Source: Hahella sp. CCB-MM4
Lineage (GTDB): Bacteria > Pseudomonadota > Gammaproteobacteria > Pseudomonadales > Oleiphilaceae
Direction: 5' to 3'
DNA length: 64,000 nt
NCBI RefSeq assembly: GCF_002260525.1
Contig: NZ_MRYI01000012.1
Coordinates: 53,395 to 117,394 of the forward strand
In this document: piece by piece, positions 26,682 through 35,769 of the stretch
Numbering within the stretch: position 1 is the first letter of the stretch
Layout: each line of letters starts with the position of its first letter
The notes under the pieces: model-generated
What the model was told of the DNA's origin: nothing
Seen by the model: only the letters and a program-made list of their open reading frames with translations
Database searches by the model: none
Translations under genes and position numbers: made by a program

Positions 26682-27422
26682 GTGCCATTTCTGATCTTAT
26701 CTATCCTGATTCAGGTAGCTCTTGTGGTTCATATTTTTAAAACCGGTAGAAATACTATCTGGATATGGGTCGTCATCATGCTGCCTATGGTTGGGACCAT
26801 TGCTTATTTCGTCGTCGAAGTTCTGCCTGAAATAGGTGCCAGTAGAACAGGTAGAAAAGCCAGAAGAAGAATTGGTGGGATTGTGAATCCAAATCAGGAA
26901 ATCAAGAAGGCGGCCTTTGACTATTCGATCTCGGACACGCAGGAAAATTCCATTGCGTTGGCCGAGGAAATGATCAAGAAAGAAATGTATGGAGAGGCTG
27001 GTGCGCTTTTCAAGAGATGTCTCAAGGGAATCTATGAACATGACCCTGTGATCCTGTTTGGGTTGGCCAGAGCAGAGTTTGGTCAGCATCGTTATGATGA
27101 AGTGAAGCAAATCCTGGATCGCTTGATTGAACATAACCCCAACTACAAAAATGCGGATGCCCATCTGTTATATGCCAGGACGCTGGAGCGTCTAGGTGAT
27201 GTTCAGGCGGCTTTGCATGAATATTCAGTATTGGATACATATTTCTCAGGTCCTGAGGCGACCTATCGCTATGCGCAATTACTTAAAAACTCTGGTGATA
27301 TGCGAAAGGCTCAGGAGTTACTGGAGAAAATTGTGTTTCAGGCAAGCCGGTCAAGCCGGCATTACAATGACCTCTACAAAAAGTGGATTAAGTTGGCTCG
27401 AAGCGAAATGAAGAGCGTGTAG
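26682..27422 (+). CDS. Membrane-anchored TPR protein with PLDc_N-like N-terminus
   Basis: With a GTG start at 26682 (GGAG eight bases upstream) the product has 246 residues. The N-terminus has two membrane segments with short connection (ILSILIQVALVVHIF, IWIWVVIMLPMVGTIAYFVV), the pattern of the PLDc_N (cardiolipin synthase N-terminal) domain. A cytoplasmic TPR-like array follows (about residues 85-240). It includes YGEAGALFKRCLKGIYEHDP, RYDEVKQILDRLIEHNPNY and GDVQAALHEYSVLD. It is probably an inner-membrane scaffold. Two hairpins follow the stop. Confidence 0.8.
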   Translation: MPFLILSILIQVALVVHIFKTGRNTIWIWVVIMLPMVGTIAYFVVEVLPEIGASRTGRKARRRIGGIVNPNQEIKKAAFDYSISDTQENSIALAEEMIKKEMYGEAGALFKRCLKGIYEHDPVILFGLARAEFGQHRYDEVKQILDRLIEHNPNYKNADAHLLYARTLERLGDVQAALHEYSVLDTYFSGPEATYRYAQLLKNSGDMRKAQELLEKIVFQASRSSRHYNDLYKKWIKLARSEMKSV

Positions 27423-27431
27423 AGAAGATTA

Positions 27432-27485
27432 AGCCATCAAACACGAGGTGCTTGATGGCTGACGATACCCCTCTGGGTTGAGGGG
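27432..27485. terminator. Pair of hairpins between convergent genes
   Basis: First hairpin AGCCATCAA / TTGATGGCT (27432-27440, 27452-27460). Second CCCCTC / GAGGGG (27468-27473, 27480-27485). Neither has a long T run. They lie between the convergent TPR and VWA genes and probably end transcription from both. Confidence 0.55.
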
Positions 27486-27546
27486 CATTCTAAGTTGATA
27501 AAGCTCTTATGAAGTTTATAAAAGGCCTATAAAGTTAATAAGGGCC

Positions 27547-29100
27547 CTATAAAGACGACTGTTGCTGGGATAGGGTCTCCGCAGATTTGATAAGAGACAT
27601 AAATTCCCGGCGGTATCCAAATTTATCCTGCCCAAGAGCGCCAGAGGCAAGTGCGTGAATACTTGCATAGGGCATATCTGCTATCTGACTATGACCAAGC
27701 TTTTGGCCGAATGCAGCAACGGCGGCGCTAAACCTGAAATCGTCACTCATGTCATATAGTTTGTTTTTGATGTCCTGCGTCAAAATAGGGTGTTTGACGA
27801 GTTGACTGTGATCCCCGTCGGGAAGCTTGTAGCGAAGTTTGAGGTAAGCCAATTCTCCATGGTCATTTTGTCTTTCATTTGTGGGGTGGGCTGTCTGATA
27901 GCGCAACGGATCAATGCTTGGATTGTCACTGTCTGACAAGCGAATCTCATAGATAGCGGTTACAGTGTGCCCTGCGCCAATGTCCCCTGCATCAACCTTG
28001 TCGTTATTGAAGTCCGCTCTGTTCAACAAACGATTCTCGTACCCGATAAGCCGGTACTCGTTAACTACTTCGGGATTAAATTCGATCTGAATTTTCACGT
28101 CCTTTGCAATCGTCATCAGAGTCGAGTTTGCCTGGTCCACCAGTACCCGGCGCGCCTCGCTGTAATTATCAATGTAGGCATAATTGCCATTCCCGATATC
28201 TGCCAGTTGCTCCATCAGATGGTCGTTGTAGTTGCCTAGACCGAAACCTAGTGTCGTCAGACTGATGCCTCTTTCTCTATTGGCCTCAACCAGACTTTTA
28301 AGCTGGTTGGTATCGGTAATACCAACATTCAGGTCGCCATCGGTACATAGAATTATTCGGTTGATACCTCCCTCAATGTAGGCTTTCTGAGCAAGCGAAT
28401 AGGCAAGCTGAATACCTTCACCACCGTTCGTTGAGCCTCCAGCTTCCAGTTGATCCAGGGCTTCGATGATTCTTGATTTTTGGTATGCGAAGGTGGGGGG
28501 CAGAATGACTCCAGCTGCACCGGCATAGACGACGATAGATATCTGATCGTCAGGCCTCAATTGATAGGTTAATGAGGTTAGTGCTTGTTTAACCAGATCG
28601 AGGCGATCCTCTCCTTGCATTGAGCCGGATACGTCGATAAGGAAAACTAGATTTGAATTCCCGACTTCCTCAGGAGGTACTTCATATCCTTTGATGCCAA
28701 TTTGCAGAAGTTGGGTGTTCTGATCCCAGGGAGTTGGTCCGATTTCCGTCGACACACTAAAAGGTACTTTGGAGGATTGAGGGGGGAGGTAGTCATAGTC
28801 AAAGTAGTTAATAAATTCTTCAACTCGAACGGCTTCTGGTGGGGGTAAATTTCCCATTGAAAGCATGCGTCGGGCAATACTATATGACCCGGTATCTACA
28901 TCAATGCTAAAGGTGGAAACGGGCTCTCGTTTTGTCAGCTTGATATTGTTTTTGGGTAAGGCAATGAACTTGTCCTGGCTATCAGTGTCCTGGGGGGCGA
29001 AAGCTTCATTGTTGCCTGGATAGTTCTGATAAACATAGGGGGCGGAGCAGGCAGACAATCCTATCGTAAATATGCAAAGGCAGAATAGAGTGCTTCTCAT
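27547..29100 (-). CDS. YfbK-type von Willebrand factor A lipoprotein
   Basis: The 517-residue protein has a lipoprotein signal peptide with lipobox LSAC (Cys18). A VWA N-terminal domain follows (TFSIDVDTGSYSIARRMLS, VRVEEFINYFDYDY). Then comes a VWA domain with MIDAS motif DVSGSM (near residue 157), the conserved Thr/Asp in GGSTNGGEG and CTDGDLNVG, and a DUF3520-like C-terminal domain (GAGHTVTAIYEI, FRFSAAVAAFGQKL). The order is that of E. coli YfbK. It should sit on the periplasmic face of a membrane and bind a protein ligand through Mg2+. Confidence 0.92.
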   Translation of the reverse strand: MRSTLFCLCIFTIGLSACSAPYVYQNYPGNNEAFAPQDTDSQDKFIALPKNNIKLTKREPVSTFSIDVDTGSYSIARRMLSMGNLPPPEAVRVEEFINYFDYDYLPPQSSKVPFSVSTEIGPTPWDQNTQLLQIGIKGYEVPPEEVGNSNLVFLIDVSGSMQGEDRLDLVKQALTSLTYQLRPDDQISIVVYAGAAGVILPPTFAYQKSRIIEALDQLEAGGSTNGGEGIQLAYSLAQKAYIEGGINRIILCTDGDLNVGITDTNQLKSLVEANRERGISLTTLGFGLGNYNDHLMEQLADIGNGNYAYIDNYSEARRVLVDQANSTLMTIAKDVKIQIEFNPEVVNEYRLIGYENRLLNRADFNNDKVDAGDIGAGHTVTAIYEIRLSDSDNPSIDPLRYQTAHPTNERQNDHGELAYLKLRYKLPDGDHSQLVKHPILTQDIKNKLYDMSDDFRFSAAVAAFGQKLGHSQIADMPYASIHALASGALGQDKFGYRREFMSLIKSAETLSQQQSSL

Positions 29101-29247
29101 AGTCTAGATCCTTTATTGTGTCGTTAAAGGCCGATGATGTGGGGCTTAGTGTATTTGGGGAGAAAAGTCGCTAGAATCCCAATTTTTCAAGAAAATTGGT
29201 CTTGACAAGCCTTGTGTTTTGAGTAGTGAAAGAGTCGGTTGGTAACA

Positions 29248-30102
29248 GTGCCCACAACCTTTAATAAAATTCATCGCCTTAAGAATCTTTGGACGTGGGA
29301 AACGTTCATCGAGCAATATGGTGTCGGGCCGGACATCAAAACGCTGAAAACGGCTTATCGATATCCTCACCATAAACCTTCCAGACATACTGTCGCCTTG
29401 GTAGACAAGCTTCACGACAGAGAATTTCCCGGTCCTTTTCCTGCTGAAGTCGACGGCTTGATGGACATATATGAGAGTTTTATCCGGTCAGACAAGAAGA
29501 AGGACTATGGAAGTGAAATTCAAAAGTTGGAATCCTATATCTCTTTCGAAATCGAAAGGGGCCGCTCCCAACTCCCGTTAAGGGATGCCCGCTTCTATTG
29601 GTTATTGGGGGATATCTGCTTTGACCGTATTCCGGCCTATCGGAATGTGGATGAACTCGATCGCCTTAAGGCGCGGGCGATTGCGCATTATCAGCAGGCA
29701 TTGGCAATTATTGAATGTGAAACGGAACTGAGCGAATTGGTTAAATACAAAGCCAGGCAAAATATTCTCGCCTGCCATTTGAATGCGGCTAAGCGAAAAG
29801 GCTCCTGGGTCGAAGATAAAGAAACGCTGGATTATTTTGAGCAATCGGATTTTTTGGGTAAAACCAAAGAAGTTTTGTCACTGGAGCCGTTTAACTGGAA
29901 TATTGCTCGCAATGGTTTGCGTTTTGCCTCTATGTTGCATGATCAGCTCAATGTTCGTTATTTTTATAATCAATTGATCAACGTCAGCAAACTATTTCAG
30001 AACCTGGACTATGAGCCCTATGAAACACCGGCATTAAGCCGGAGTAGCGATTTTCAGTGGGCCATAGAAAATGTACTGATGCCCTCAACGCCTGGGAATT
30101 GA
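29248..30102 (+). CDS. Hypothetical helical-repeat protein
   Basis: I do not recognise this family. The 284-residue protein lacks signal peptide and membrane segments. It is mostly helical, and parts are TPR-like (ARFYWLLGDICFDRIPAYR, RAIAHYQQALAIIECETEL). The frame opens at a TTG (29239); the GTG at 29248 is equally possible and neither has a strong ribosome binding site. It is followed after 9 bp by a small lipoprotein gene, so the two are probably cotranscribed. Confidence 0.65.
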   Translation: MPTTFNKIHRLKNLWTWETFIEQYGVGPDIKTLKTAYRYPHHKPSRHTVALVDKLHDREFPGPFPAEVDGLMDIYESFIRSDKKKDYGSEIQKLESYISFEIERGRSQLPLRDARFYWLLGDICFDRIPAYRNVDELDRLKARAIAHYQQALAIIECETELSELVKYKARQNILACHLNAAKRKGSWVEDKETLDYFEQSDFLGKTKEVLSLEPFNWNIARNGLRFASMLHDQLNVRYFYNQLINVSKLFQNLDYEPYETPALSRSSDFQWAIENVLMPSTPGN

Positions 30103-30111
30103 GCGAAACCG

Positions 30112-30327
30112 ATGTATAAATTTCTGAGACTGATCGCCGCCGCGCTGTTATGCCTACAGCTCATTTCCTGTGCCTCAGAACAGAGTCCCGAGTCTGAACA
30201 ACCTTCCGAACAGAAGGAAGGTGTCACCATTTCACCACAAGATGTATGTCGCCACTTCCCTGAGCATGTCGACTGTAAAGACCAGCCTGCATCTGAAGAT
30301 GACGATGACATGAAGAGATTGCGCTAA
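30112..30327 (+). CDS. Small lipoprotein
   Basis: The 71-residue product has a lipoprotein signal peptide ending in LISC (Cys20). A short acidic mature part rich in Glu, Ser and Pro follows, with two further Cys residues that could pair (DVCRHF, HVDCKD). Function is unknown. It follows the 29248 gene closely. Confidence 0.7.
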   Translation: MYKFLRLIAAALLCLQLISCASEQSPESEQPSEQKEGVTISPQDVCRHFPEHVDCKDQPASEDDDDMKRLR

Positions 30328-30379
30328 AGCCGCATTTGTTTGCTGTACTTCTATTCCCTCAGGTATGCGAATCAATTTA

Positions 30380-30408
30380 TTGACAACTTAGGACGACTGT
30401 CCTATTTT
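30380..30408 (+). promoter_or_regulatory. Promoter of the TetR-family gene
   Basis: TTGACA at 30380-30385 and TATTTT at 30403-30408 are 17 bases apart. An inverted repeat fills the spacer, which fits direct repression. Confidence 0.7.
30389..30404. promoter_or_regulatory. TetR-type operator 1
   Basis: TAGGAC-GACT-GTCCTA is a perfect 6-4-6 inverted repeat between the -35 and -10 elements. A second copy starts 31 bp downstream, about three helical turns away. Confidence 0.75.
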
Positions 30409-30419
30409 TGAGATCGGAT

Positions 30420-30435
30420 TAGGATGGTTGTCCTA
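30420..30435. promoter_or_regulatory. TetR-type operator 2
   Basis: TAGGAT-GGTT-GTCCTA matches operator 1 at 14 of 16 positions. It falls just after the expected transcription start. Confidence 0.72.
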
Positions 30436-30471
30436 AAATATAATGCCAACTTTGATCTCAAAGGTAGCTTC

Positions 30472-31050
30472 ATGAGTGATAAAACAACCCGGGCCAATAT
30501 TGTCGAAGCTGCAGATCAGTTGTTTTATCGACAGGGATTTGAACATACCTCGTTCTCGAACATTGCCAATGTGGTGAAAATCTCCCGTGGTAATTTTTAT
30601 CACCACTTCAAATCCAAAGATGAAATTCTTGCTGCGGTGATCGATTTCCGGTTGGAGAAAACCCGGAAGATGTTAGATCAGTGGGAAATGGACGGAGAGA
30701 GCCCTGAAGATCGAATCCGGAGTTTTATTCATATCCTGATCGTCAATCGGGACCCGATTATGAAGCACGGTTGTCCGGTTGGAACATTGTGTTCAGAACT
30801 CGCAAAGCTTAACCATGCCTCTCAGGCCGAAGCCAGTAAGCTGTTTACGTTGTTTCGTGAATGGTTAAGCAGGCAGTTTGTGCAGCTCGGACTTGAAGAA
30901 GAGGCCGATCTGTTGGCGATGCATATTCTTGCCCGTAGCCAGGGGGTCGCTACCTTGGCGAATGCATTTGGAGATGAAGCCTTTGTGGAGGCTGAGGTCA
31001 AGCAGATGTGTGACTGGCTTCAGACGCAGATAACTCGCACTGTTAAATAA
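30472..31050 (+). CDS. TetR family transcriptional regulator
   Basis: The 192-residue protein has an N-terminal TetR HTH (NIVEAADQLFYRQGFEHTSF, SRGNFYHHFKSKDEILAAVI). A helical ligand domain follows with a cysteine-containing KHGCPVGTLCSEL segment, typical of the AcuR/YxaF-like subgroup. The start at 30472 is preferred over 30424 because the latter lies within operator 2 and the family N-terminus fits (MSDKTTRANIV). Autoregulation is strongly suggested by the two operators. The target may include the following YciI-like gene. Confidence 0.9.
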   Translation: MSDKTTRANIVEAADQLFYRQGFEHTSFSNIANVVKISRGNFYHHFKSKDEILAAVIDFRLEKTRKMLDQWEMDGESPEDRIRSFIHILIVNRDPIMKHGCPVGTLCSELAKLNHASQAEASKLFTLFREWLSRQFVQLGLEEEADLLAMHILARSQGVATLANAFGDEAFVEAEVKQMCDWLQTQITRTVK

Positions 31051-31137
31051 GCAGAAAACGTATGTGAAGCCGTATAATCCACACGGCTGATTCTCTTATT
31101 TCCCATTTTCAGTCAATTGAATTTCAAGGAGAACCAA

Positions 31138-31425
31138 ATGTTTATCGTGTTGCTCAAATTCTCAGAGAATAAGTCTATGGCCAGGGAATTCATGGAGGGG
31201 CATAACGAATGGATCCGACGCGGTATGGATGATGGCGTGTTCCTGGTTGTGGGGAGTCTGCAGCCAAACCAAGGGGGAGGAATTGTTGCCCACAATACCT
31301 CTATGGAGGAGCTTCAGAACCGGGTAAATGATGATCCGTTTGTGGCTGAGCGGGTGGTGTCTGCGGAAATTCTTGAAATTACACCGGGAAAGGTAGATCC
31401 GCGCTTGAGCTTTTTGCTTGATTAA
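31138..31425 (+). CDS. YciI-like protein
   Basis: The 95-residue protein is a YCII-related (dimeric alpha/beta barrel) domain: FIVLLKFSENKS, HNEWIRRGMDDGVFLVVGSL, DPFVAERVVSAEILEITPG. The conserved His of the family aligns with the His in EGHNEWI. AAGGAGAACCAA precedes the ATG. It sits between the TetR gene and tag. The family's enzymatic role is largely unproven. Confidence 0.85.
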   Translation: MFIVLLKFSENKSMAREFMEGHNEWIRRGMDDGVFLVVGSLQPNQGGGIVAHNTSMEELQNRVNDDPFVAERVVSAEILEITPGKVDPRLSFLLD

Positions 31426-31464
31426 ATTCTCGCACATTCAACCGTTTCAGCTTAAGGAAAAACA

Positions 31465-32079
31465 ATGAATACAACCATCGAATGCAGTGATGGACATACC
31501 CGATGCCGCTGGTGTGCTGCTGTCCCGGAGTTCTTGGAATATCACGATAAGGAGTGGGGATTTCCGGTGGCGGATGATCAGCGATTATTTGAAAAACTTT
31601 GCCTGGAGGGATTTCAGTCCGGGCTGAGCTGGCGCACGATTTTAGCCAAACGCGAGAACTTCCGCGCTGCATTTTGTCGCTTTGATTTCAATGAAGTGGC
31701 TGAATTTACTGATAGAGATGTCGAACGGCTAATGCAGGATGAGGGCATTGTCCGGCATCGGGGTAAAATTGAAGCAGTCGTCAATAATGCCAAGCGTGCG
31801 CAAGAGATGGTAAGCAGTCGAGGTTCTCTGGCAGCTTATTTCTGGCGTTACGAGCCAACAGAGAGTCAGTTGGCAGAACCTCAAACAGCTTCAACTTCAG
31901 AAGTATCTATCGCACTGTCCAAAGACCTGAAGAAACTGGGATGGAAGTTTGTTGGCCCTACAACCGTCTATGCATTCATGCAGGCTATGGGACTGATCAA
32001 CGACCATGCTGAGGGATGCATTGTCCGAAGCAGGGCAGAGGAAGTTCGCCATATTTTCAAGCGGCCAGGAAGCTGCTAA
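31465..32079 (+). CDS. tag: DNA-3-methyladenine glycosylase I
   Basis: The 204-residue protein is Tag: RCRWC near the N-terminus, YHDKEWGFPV, GFQSGLSWRTILAKRENFR, DEGIVRHRGKIEAVVNNA, KFVGPTTVYAFMQAMGLIND and NDHAEGC. The zinc ligands of E. coli Tag (Cys4, His17, His175, Cys179) align with Cys14, His27 and the His and Cys of NDHAEGC. It removes 3-methyladenine from alkylated DNA. The C-terminus ends soon after the last ligand. Confidence 0.95.
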   Translation: MNTTIECSDGHTRCRWCAAVPEFLEYHDKEWGFPVADDQRLFEKLCLEGFQSGLSWRTILAKRENFRAAFCRFDFNEVAEFTDRDVERLMQDEGIVRHRGKIEAVVNNAKRAQEMVSSRGSLAAYFWRYEPTESQLAEPQTASTSEVSIALSKDLKKLGWKFVGPTTVYAFMQAMGLINDHAEGCIVRSRAEEVRHIFKRPGSC

Positions 32080-32276
32080 TGAACTGTTATCTAAAGCCTT
32101 TCCTGGAGAGTGATCGATAAGGTAAATATTTCACAAAGTTCCTTCGCAAAATTTCACAGCTGCACAGGTTACCAATTTTTAACATGGAGCCTGAAACCGA
32201 GGTAGTCGGTTCGATGAGGAAAAGCGGGGCTGTCACAGCTCGCAAAACAACACTCACATACAACAAGGATATAGCT

Positions 32277-32702
32277 ATGAAATTTGCAAAACTTCTCTCG
32301 ATCGTGTCTCTGGTCGCCAGTATCATGCTGGCAACTTCAGCCTATGCTCTTCCACCTTCCAATGTGTCCGGGCTGGTGGGAACCTGGTACAACATTAACG
32401 CCAGTACATCCGGTATTGTCAAAGTTGAAGTGACAAGCACGATATTCGGCCTGACCTTCAAATCCTATGGCGCTTGTTCACCGAGCCCCTGTGTTCATAC
32501 GACAGTGCTGGCGTACCCTCACAGTGCTGGTGTGTCGTCTAATACGGCCATAGGGTTTACTGCCTATCGCAATAGCGGGTTCAAATATGCCCGGTTCTTC
32601 GGTAAGCGTACCGGCAGTTATCTTCGTCTTGACCAGTTCAGTACTTTTGCATCAGGCGATTCTCGGAAAGACTACACCACTACAGAGTACTTCAAACGTT
32701 AA
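32277..32702 (+). CDS. Small secreted protein with beta-barrel-like domain
   Basis: The 141-residue product starts at ATG 32277 behind AAGGAT. The longer reading to 32184 has no support. A signal peptide (LSIVSLVASIMLATSAYA) precedes a beta-rich domain beginning SGLVGTWYNINASTSGIVKVEV and including GACSPSPC, whose two Cys may form a disulfide. Related G-x-W-x-N domains are widespread in secreted bacterial proteins, but I know no function for them. Confidence 0.75.
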   Translation: MKFAKLLSIVSLVASIMLATSAYALPPSNVSGLVGTWYNINASTSGIVKVEVTSTIFGLTFKSYGACSPSPCVHTTVLAYPHSAGVSSNTAIGFTAYRNSGFKYARFFGKRTGSYLRLDQFSTFASGDSRKDYTTTEYFKR

Positions 32703-32821
32703 TAACTCAATTTAGGATGCCTAGGGCTGTTCACACTATAGGCATCCTAGTTTCTAATGGGTAGATATCCTGTTTTTTTGATGGATAGTTATCCTGTTTC
32801 TATTGAAAAGGAGTTTGCAGA

Positions 32822-33631
32822 ATGGCTCGCTCTTTGATCAAACCCATGCTCTTTGTGATGCTGTTGCCCATCGGATATCTCGCTGGACAAGCTGGTTTCA
32901 CCAACATCTTCAATTCGCCGGAGACAGGAGTTCATCGCCCAGATTATGTTGTCCGACAAAGTCCCACACCGATGGTCAGCGATCTGTCTGCGAACACCCC
33001 TGTCGAACGACCTGACAGGGAGGCAGTGGATATTCGCCGATTGCTCTCGGATGCAGATAGGGAGGTTCGTCTGCAGGCTCTGTTTTGGGTATGGCGACAT
33101 CAATTGAAGGAGCAATATGAGCATGAAATCGATTTCCTGACAGCCGATTCAGATTCTCAGATCAAATCCTTGGCTCTCTGGGTACTGGGAAAAGAGCATC
33201 GTGTTGAATCCACCGCTTCATCATCTCCAGGTACTGCCCTCGCACCTCATACTACTCCTGCTATCGAGAGTGAAGATCCTGATGAGCAAGTCCGGCAACT
33301 ACTGGTTGAGGACGATTACAATTTTCAGCAAGTGAATGAGCAAATAGGGAATGAACAGGATTTGCTGGAACCACTGTATCAACTCGAAGCAAAGCAACAG
33401 CAGGAATATATTGAGGGGCTGGTCGTCTCCGAAGAAGATGCTGCCGTATTGGCCTTGAATGAGCTGATCGTTGATCCTGATCCAAAACTTCAAAAAGCGG
33501 CTATAGACGGATTACTCGCCAAGCTGGAAATGCGCACAGGGCACTATTCCTTGATCAGCCAGATGCTGGAGAAGAACGTAGTATTTTTGAATGATGATCA
33601 ACGTGAGAAGCTGGGAGAGATTACTCAGTAA
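32822..33631 (+). CDS. HEAT-like repeat protein, probably exported or membrane-anchored
   Basis: The 269-residue protein begins with a hydrophobic segment (LIKPMLFVMLLPIGYLAGQAG), probably an uncleaved anchor. HEAT-like helical pairs follow (DADREVRLQALFWVWRHQL, DSQIKSLALWVLGKEH, DPKLQKAAIDGLLAKLEM) around a glutamine- and glutamate-rich centre. AAAAGGAG precedes the ATG. No known function; a scaffold is likely. Confidence 0.72.
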   Translation: MARSLIKPMLFVMLLPIGYLAGQAGFTNIFNSPETGVHRPDYVVRQSPTPMVSDLSANTPVERPDREAVDIRRLLSDADREVRLQALFWVWRHQLKEQYEHEIDFLTADSDSQIKSLALWVLGKEHRVESTASSSPGTALAPHTTPAIESEDPDEQVRQLLVEDDYNFQQVNEQIGNEQDLLEPLYQLEAKQQQEYIEGLVVSEEDAAVLALNELIVDPDPKLQKAAIDGLLAKLEMRTGHYSLISQMLEKNVVFLNDDQREKLGEITQ

Positions 33632-33681
33632 CCTCTCCCAGCGGTTTATGCCATGTCTGAAATGAACCCGAGGGAAGAGGG

Positions 33682-34716
33682 CTAATATGAGTGACGGATA
33701 ATTTTAATTCCCTCGTTTTGATGGTTCCAATCTATGTGGATAATTTGTCTTTCAGTACTATCCCATACCAGCGATTCCAGCGCTGAAAAGTCTACGCTGT
33801 CCATCTTGAACAATTTATTCTCAGCTTCTGAATAGAGGTAATTTTCGTCAAGCAATTTGTCGAGAGACCCCTCTTTGAAACGAAAGAAGTTCAGCCCAAA
33901 AACCGTGTCTTTATCATCGGAGAAAATACGCTCTACCGCTATAGAAGCTTCCGGAAAAGCGTTGGGTAATCTTATTGGCTGGGACTGGCCTGTTTGTGCA
34001 TCAAACCGAATAGCGACAGTGCGGCTTTCATCGGCAAAATTTGCGGCAGCAATAAGTTGATGCTCCCCCGTAGGTAGAATATCCAATGCCGCGTAAGAGG
34101 CTTTGGAGAATCGCTCTTTAGCAGACGTCACAAAGTCTGTGTAATCGGAGCGTTCAGAAAGTTGAGTCAAGGGGGTCATATCTGACAGTGAATAGATTGT
34201 GCCACTCAAGAAAAGCAGCCCTGTCGAAGAATTTATCAATGCTTCCCGAAAAGGAGCGATTGAGGGTCCATAAGCAATACTGGTGCTGTCGGAACAGGGT
34301 GGGGTGGTGGAAACCTTACAGTAGGAAATACCGTTTGCGGATCTCAAGTCAATGAGATAGTCATCATATAGTTCCGTATACAGGAAACCATCAGCCTTGG
34401 GATGGTCGGTATCGATGATTTTTTTCCACCGATCTTTAGCCTGGTTCAACGGAATCCAACTCTCGTCTTTCGCAACCTCCAGCCGATATAGCGCAGTGCT
34501 TAAAGTTTTATGGCTGCATCCGTGGGCACCTACTTCACATTCCCTCTTCACTTCTTCTTGACTGATCAACAAGTCAAAGCCATTCGAGGTCAGTCTTGCA
34601 AATTCTATATCGTAGTAAGTGTCGTACTGAATCGACGAACAACTGCTAATCGTTGGAAGGGCAATGACAAATAGTGCGGAAACAAAAAGCTTCCTTAAGT
34701 CTGCAAGTACTGCCAT
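33682..34716 (-). CDS. Hypothetical lipoprotein
   Basis: The 344-residue protein has a lipoprotein-type signal peptide ending in TISSC (Cys26). The mature part is beta-rich with recurring strands separated by about 40 residues, such as SSTGLLFLSGTIYSLSDM, ASYAALDILPTGEHQLIAAA and EASIAVERIFSDDKDTVF. This suggests a propeller-like fold. I do not recognise the family. It stands alone, converging with the HEAT-like gene. Confidence 0.65.
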   Translation of the reverse strand: MAVLADLRKLFVSALFVIALPTISSCSSIQYDTYYDIEFARLTSNGFDLLISQEEVKRECEVGAHGCSHKTLSTALYRLEVAKDESWIPLNQAKDRWKKIIDTDHPKADGFLYTELYDDYLIDLRSANGISYCKVSTTPPCSDSTSIAYGPSIAPFREALINSSTGLLFLSGTIYSLSDMTPLTQLSERSDYTDFVTSAKERFSKASYAALDILPTGEHQLIAAANFADESRTVAIRFDAQTGQSQPIRLPNAFPEASIAVERIFSDDKDTVFGLNFFRFKEGSLDKLLDENYLYSEAENKLFKMDSVDFSALESLVWDSTERQIIHIDWNHQNEGIKIIRHSY

Positions 34717-35008
34717 AGGTTGTGCTCACGCCCCAAGAGTCAAATAGATCTTTATAGATTATAGATGGAAGGATGTCACGATTTAGTCTCTCTCCATACA
34801 ATACAGATGGTAAATCAGACAAACTAGATTTTAGACCTATCGCAATAGTCCTGTCCCCGTATCCCATTGATATCTAAAAATTATAGCTAAACCTGATTTA
34901 AGTTATAGCGATATTTAATTGCGCGATAATTATTATTGCGATAACTTTATTTCAAGTCATTTATGACTATCGAAATTTGAAAACTATAGAGAATATACAG
35001 GAGCAACT
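34717..35008. other. Upstream region of ohr
   Basis: AT-rich DNA with the candidate OhrR operator near 34917-34945. The ohr ribosome binding site CAGGAGCAAC ends the region. Confidence 0.5.
34917..34945. promoter_or_regulatory. Candidate OhrR operator before ohr
   Basis: The stretch contains GCGATAATTATT (34923-34934) followed by ATTGCGATAA. The same 12-mer occurs, in reverse complement, at 35685-35696 upstream of ohrR. Shared AT-rich sites in front of both genes fit OhrR control. Confidence 0.55.
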
Positions 35009-35431
35009 ATGAATATCGTCTACAAAGCACAAGCGACTTCAACGGGCGGTCGGGATGGACGTTCAACCACGTCTGACGGACGTCTCGATGTCAAGTTGAG
35101 CACCCCCAAAGAACTTGGAGGAGCTGGTGGCGAAGGGACAAACCCAGAGCAGTTATTTGCAGCCGGTTACTCTGCCTGTTTTATCGGCGCACTCAAATAT
35201 GTGGCGGTGCAGGACAAAATCAGGCTGCCAAACGAACCTAATGTAACCTCCTATGTCGGGATTGGTGCAAATCCTGCCGGTGTAGGTTTTGCGATTGATG
35301 TTGATCTGCATATTGAAATTCAGGGATTGGAAAAAGAAGTATTGGAGTCTCTGGTTGAAAAGGCACATCAGGTTTGTCCTTATTCAAATGCTACCCGCGG
35401 TAACGTACGAGTAGGTTTGGTACTTAACTAA
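35009..35431 (+). CDS. ohr: Organic hydroperoxide resistance protein
   Basis: This 140-residue OsmC/Ohr-family peroxidase has the two catalytic cysteines, Cys57 in YSACFIGAL and Cys123 in [10 protein letters not shown], and the Ohr-type N-terminus [15 protein letters not shown]. It reduces organic hydroperoxides using lipoylated proteins as electron donor. A CAGGAG site precedes the ATG. The MarR-family OhrR gene lies 338 bp downstream in the same direction. Confidence 0.95.
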   Translation: MNIVYKAQATSTGGRDGRSTTSDGRLDVKLSTPKELGGAGGEGTNPEQLFAAGYSACFIGALKYVAVQDKIRLPNEPNVTSYVGIGANPAGVGFAIDVDLHIEIQGLEKEVLESLVEKAHQVCPYSNATRGNVRVGLVLN

Positions 35432-35769
35432 TCGTCATGGGTAGCGGGAGAGGATAGATTGGCCTGATACAAGCCATTGGTCATATAGTCTTCCAAAGCT
35501 ACCCTCCTGACACCTTCAGCATTCCTGTATCAGACCAGGCGGGCAAGAAAATTCAAACTGAGTCTATAGATATCTGAACGGGGTCAGAAATGAGCCCGTT
35601 TTTGAGTCTTCTATTCACTGGGCTCAACGGCTCCAGGCTTTAAGGAGAACTCGACAAAAGGTAGAATCGCTTATTTATCACACCAATAATTATCGCACGA
35701 TGAACGTGGCTATTCTGTCAGATTGCCAGGATTATACGGTCAGCTCATCAGGATAAAGTAGAGGGATAT
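35432..35769. other. ohr-ohrR intergenic region
   Basis: No gene is supported in this 338-bp gap. It contains the candidate operator at 35685-35696 and ends with GAGGGATAT, the ohrR ribosome binding site. Confidence 0.5.
35685..35696. promoter_or_regulatory. Candidate OhrR operator before ohrR
   Basis: AATAATTATCGC, the reverse complement of the 12-mer at 34923-34934 upstream of ohr. Confidence 0.5.
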
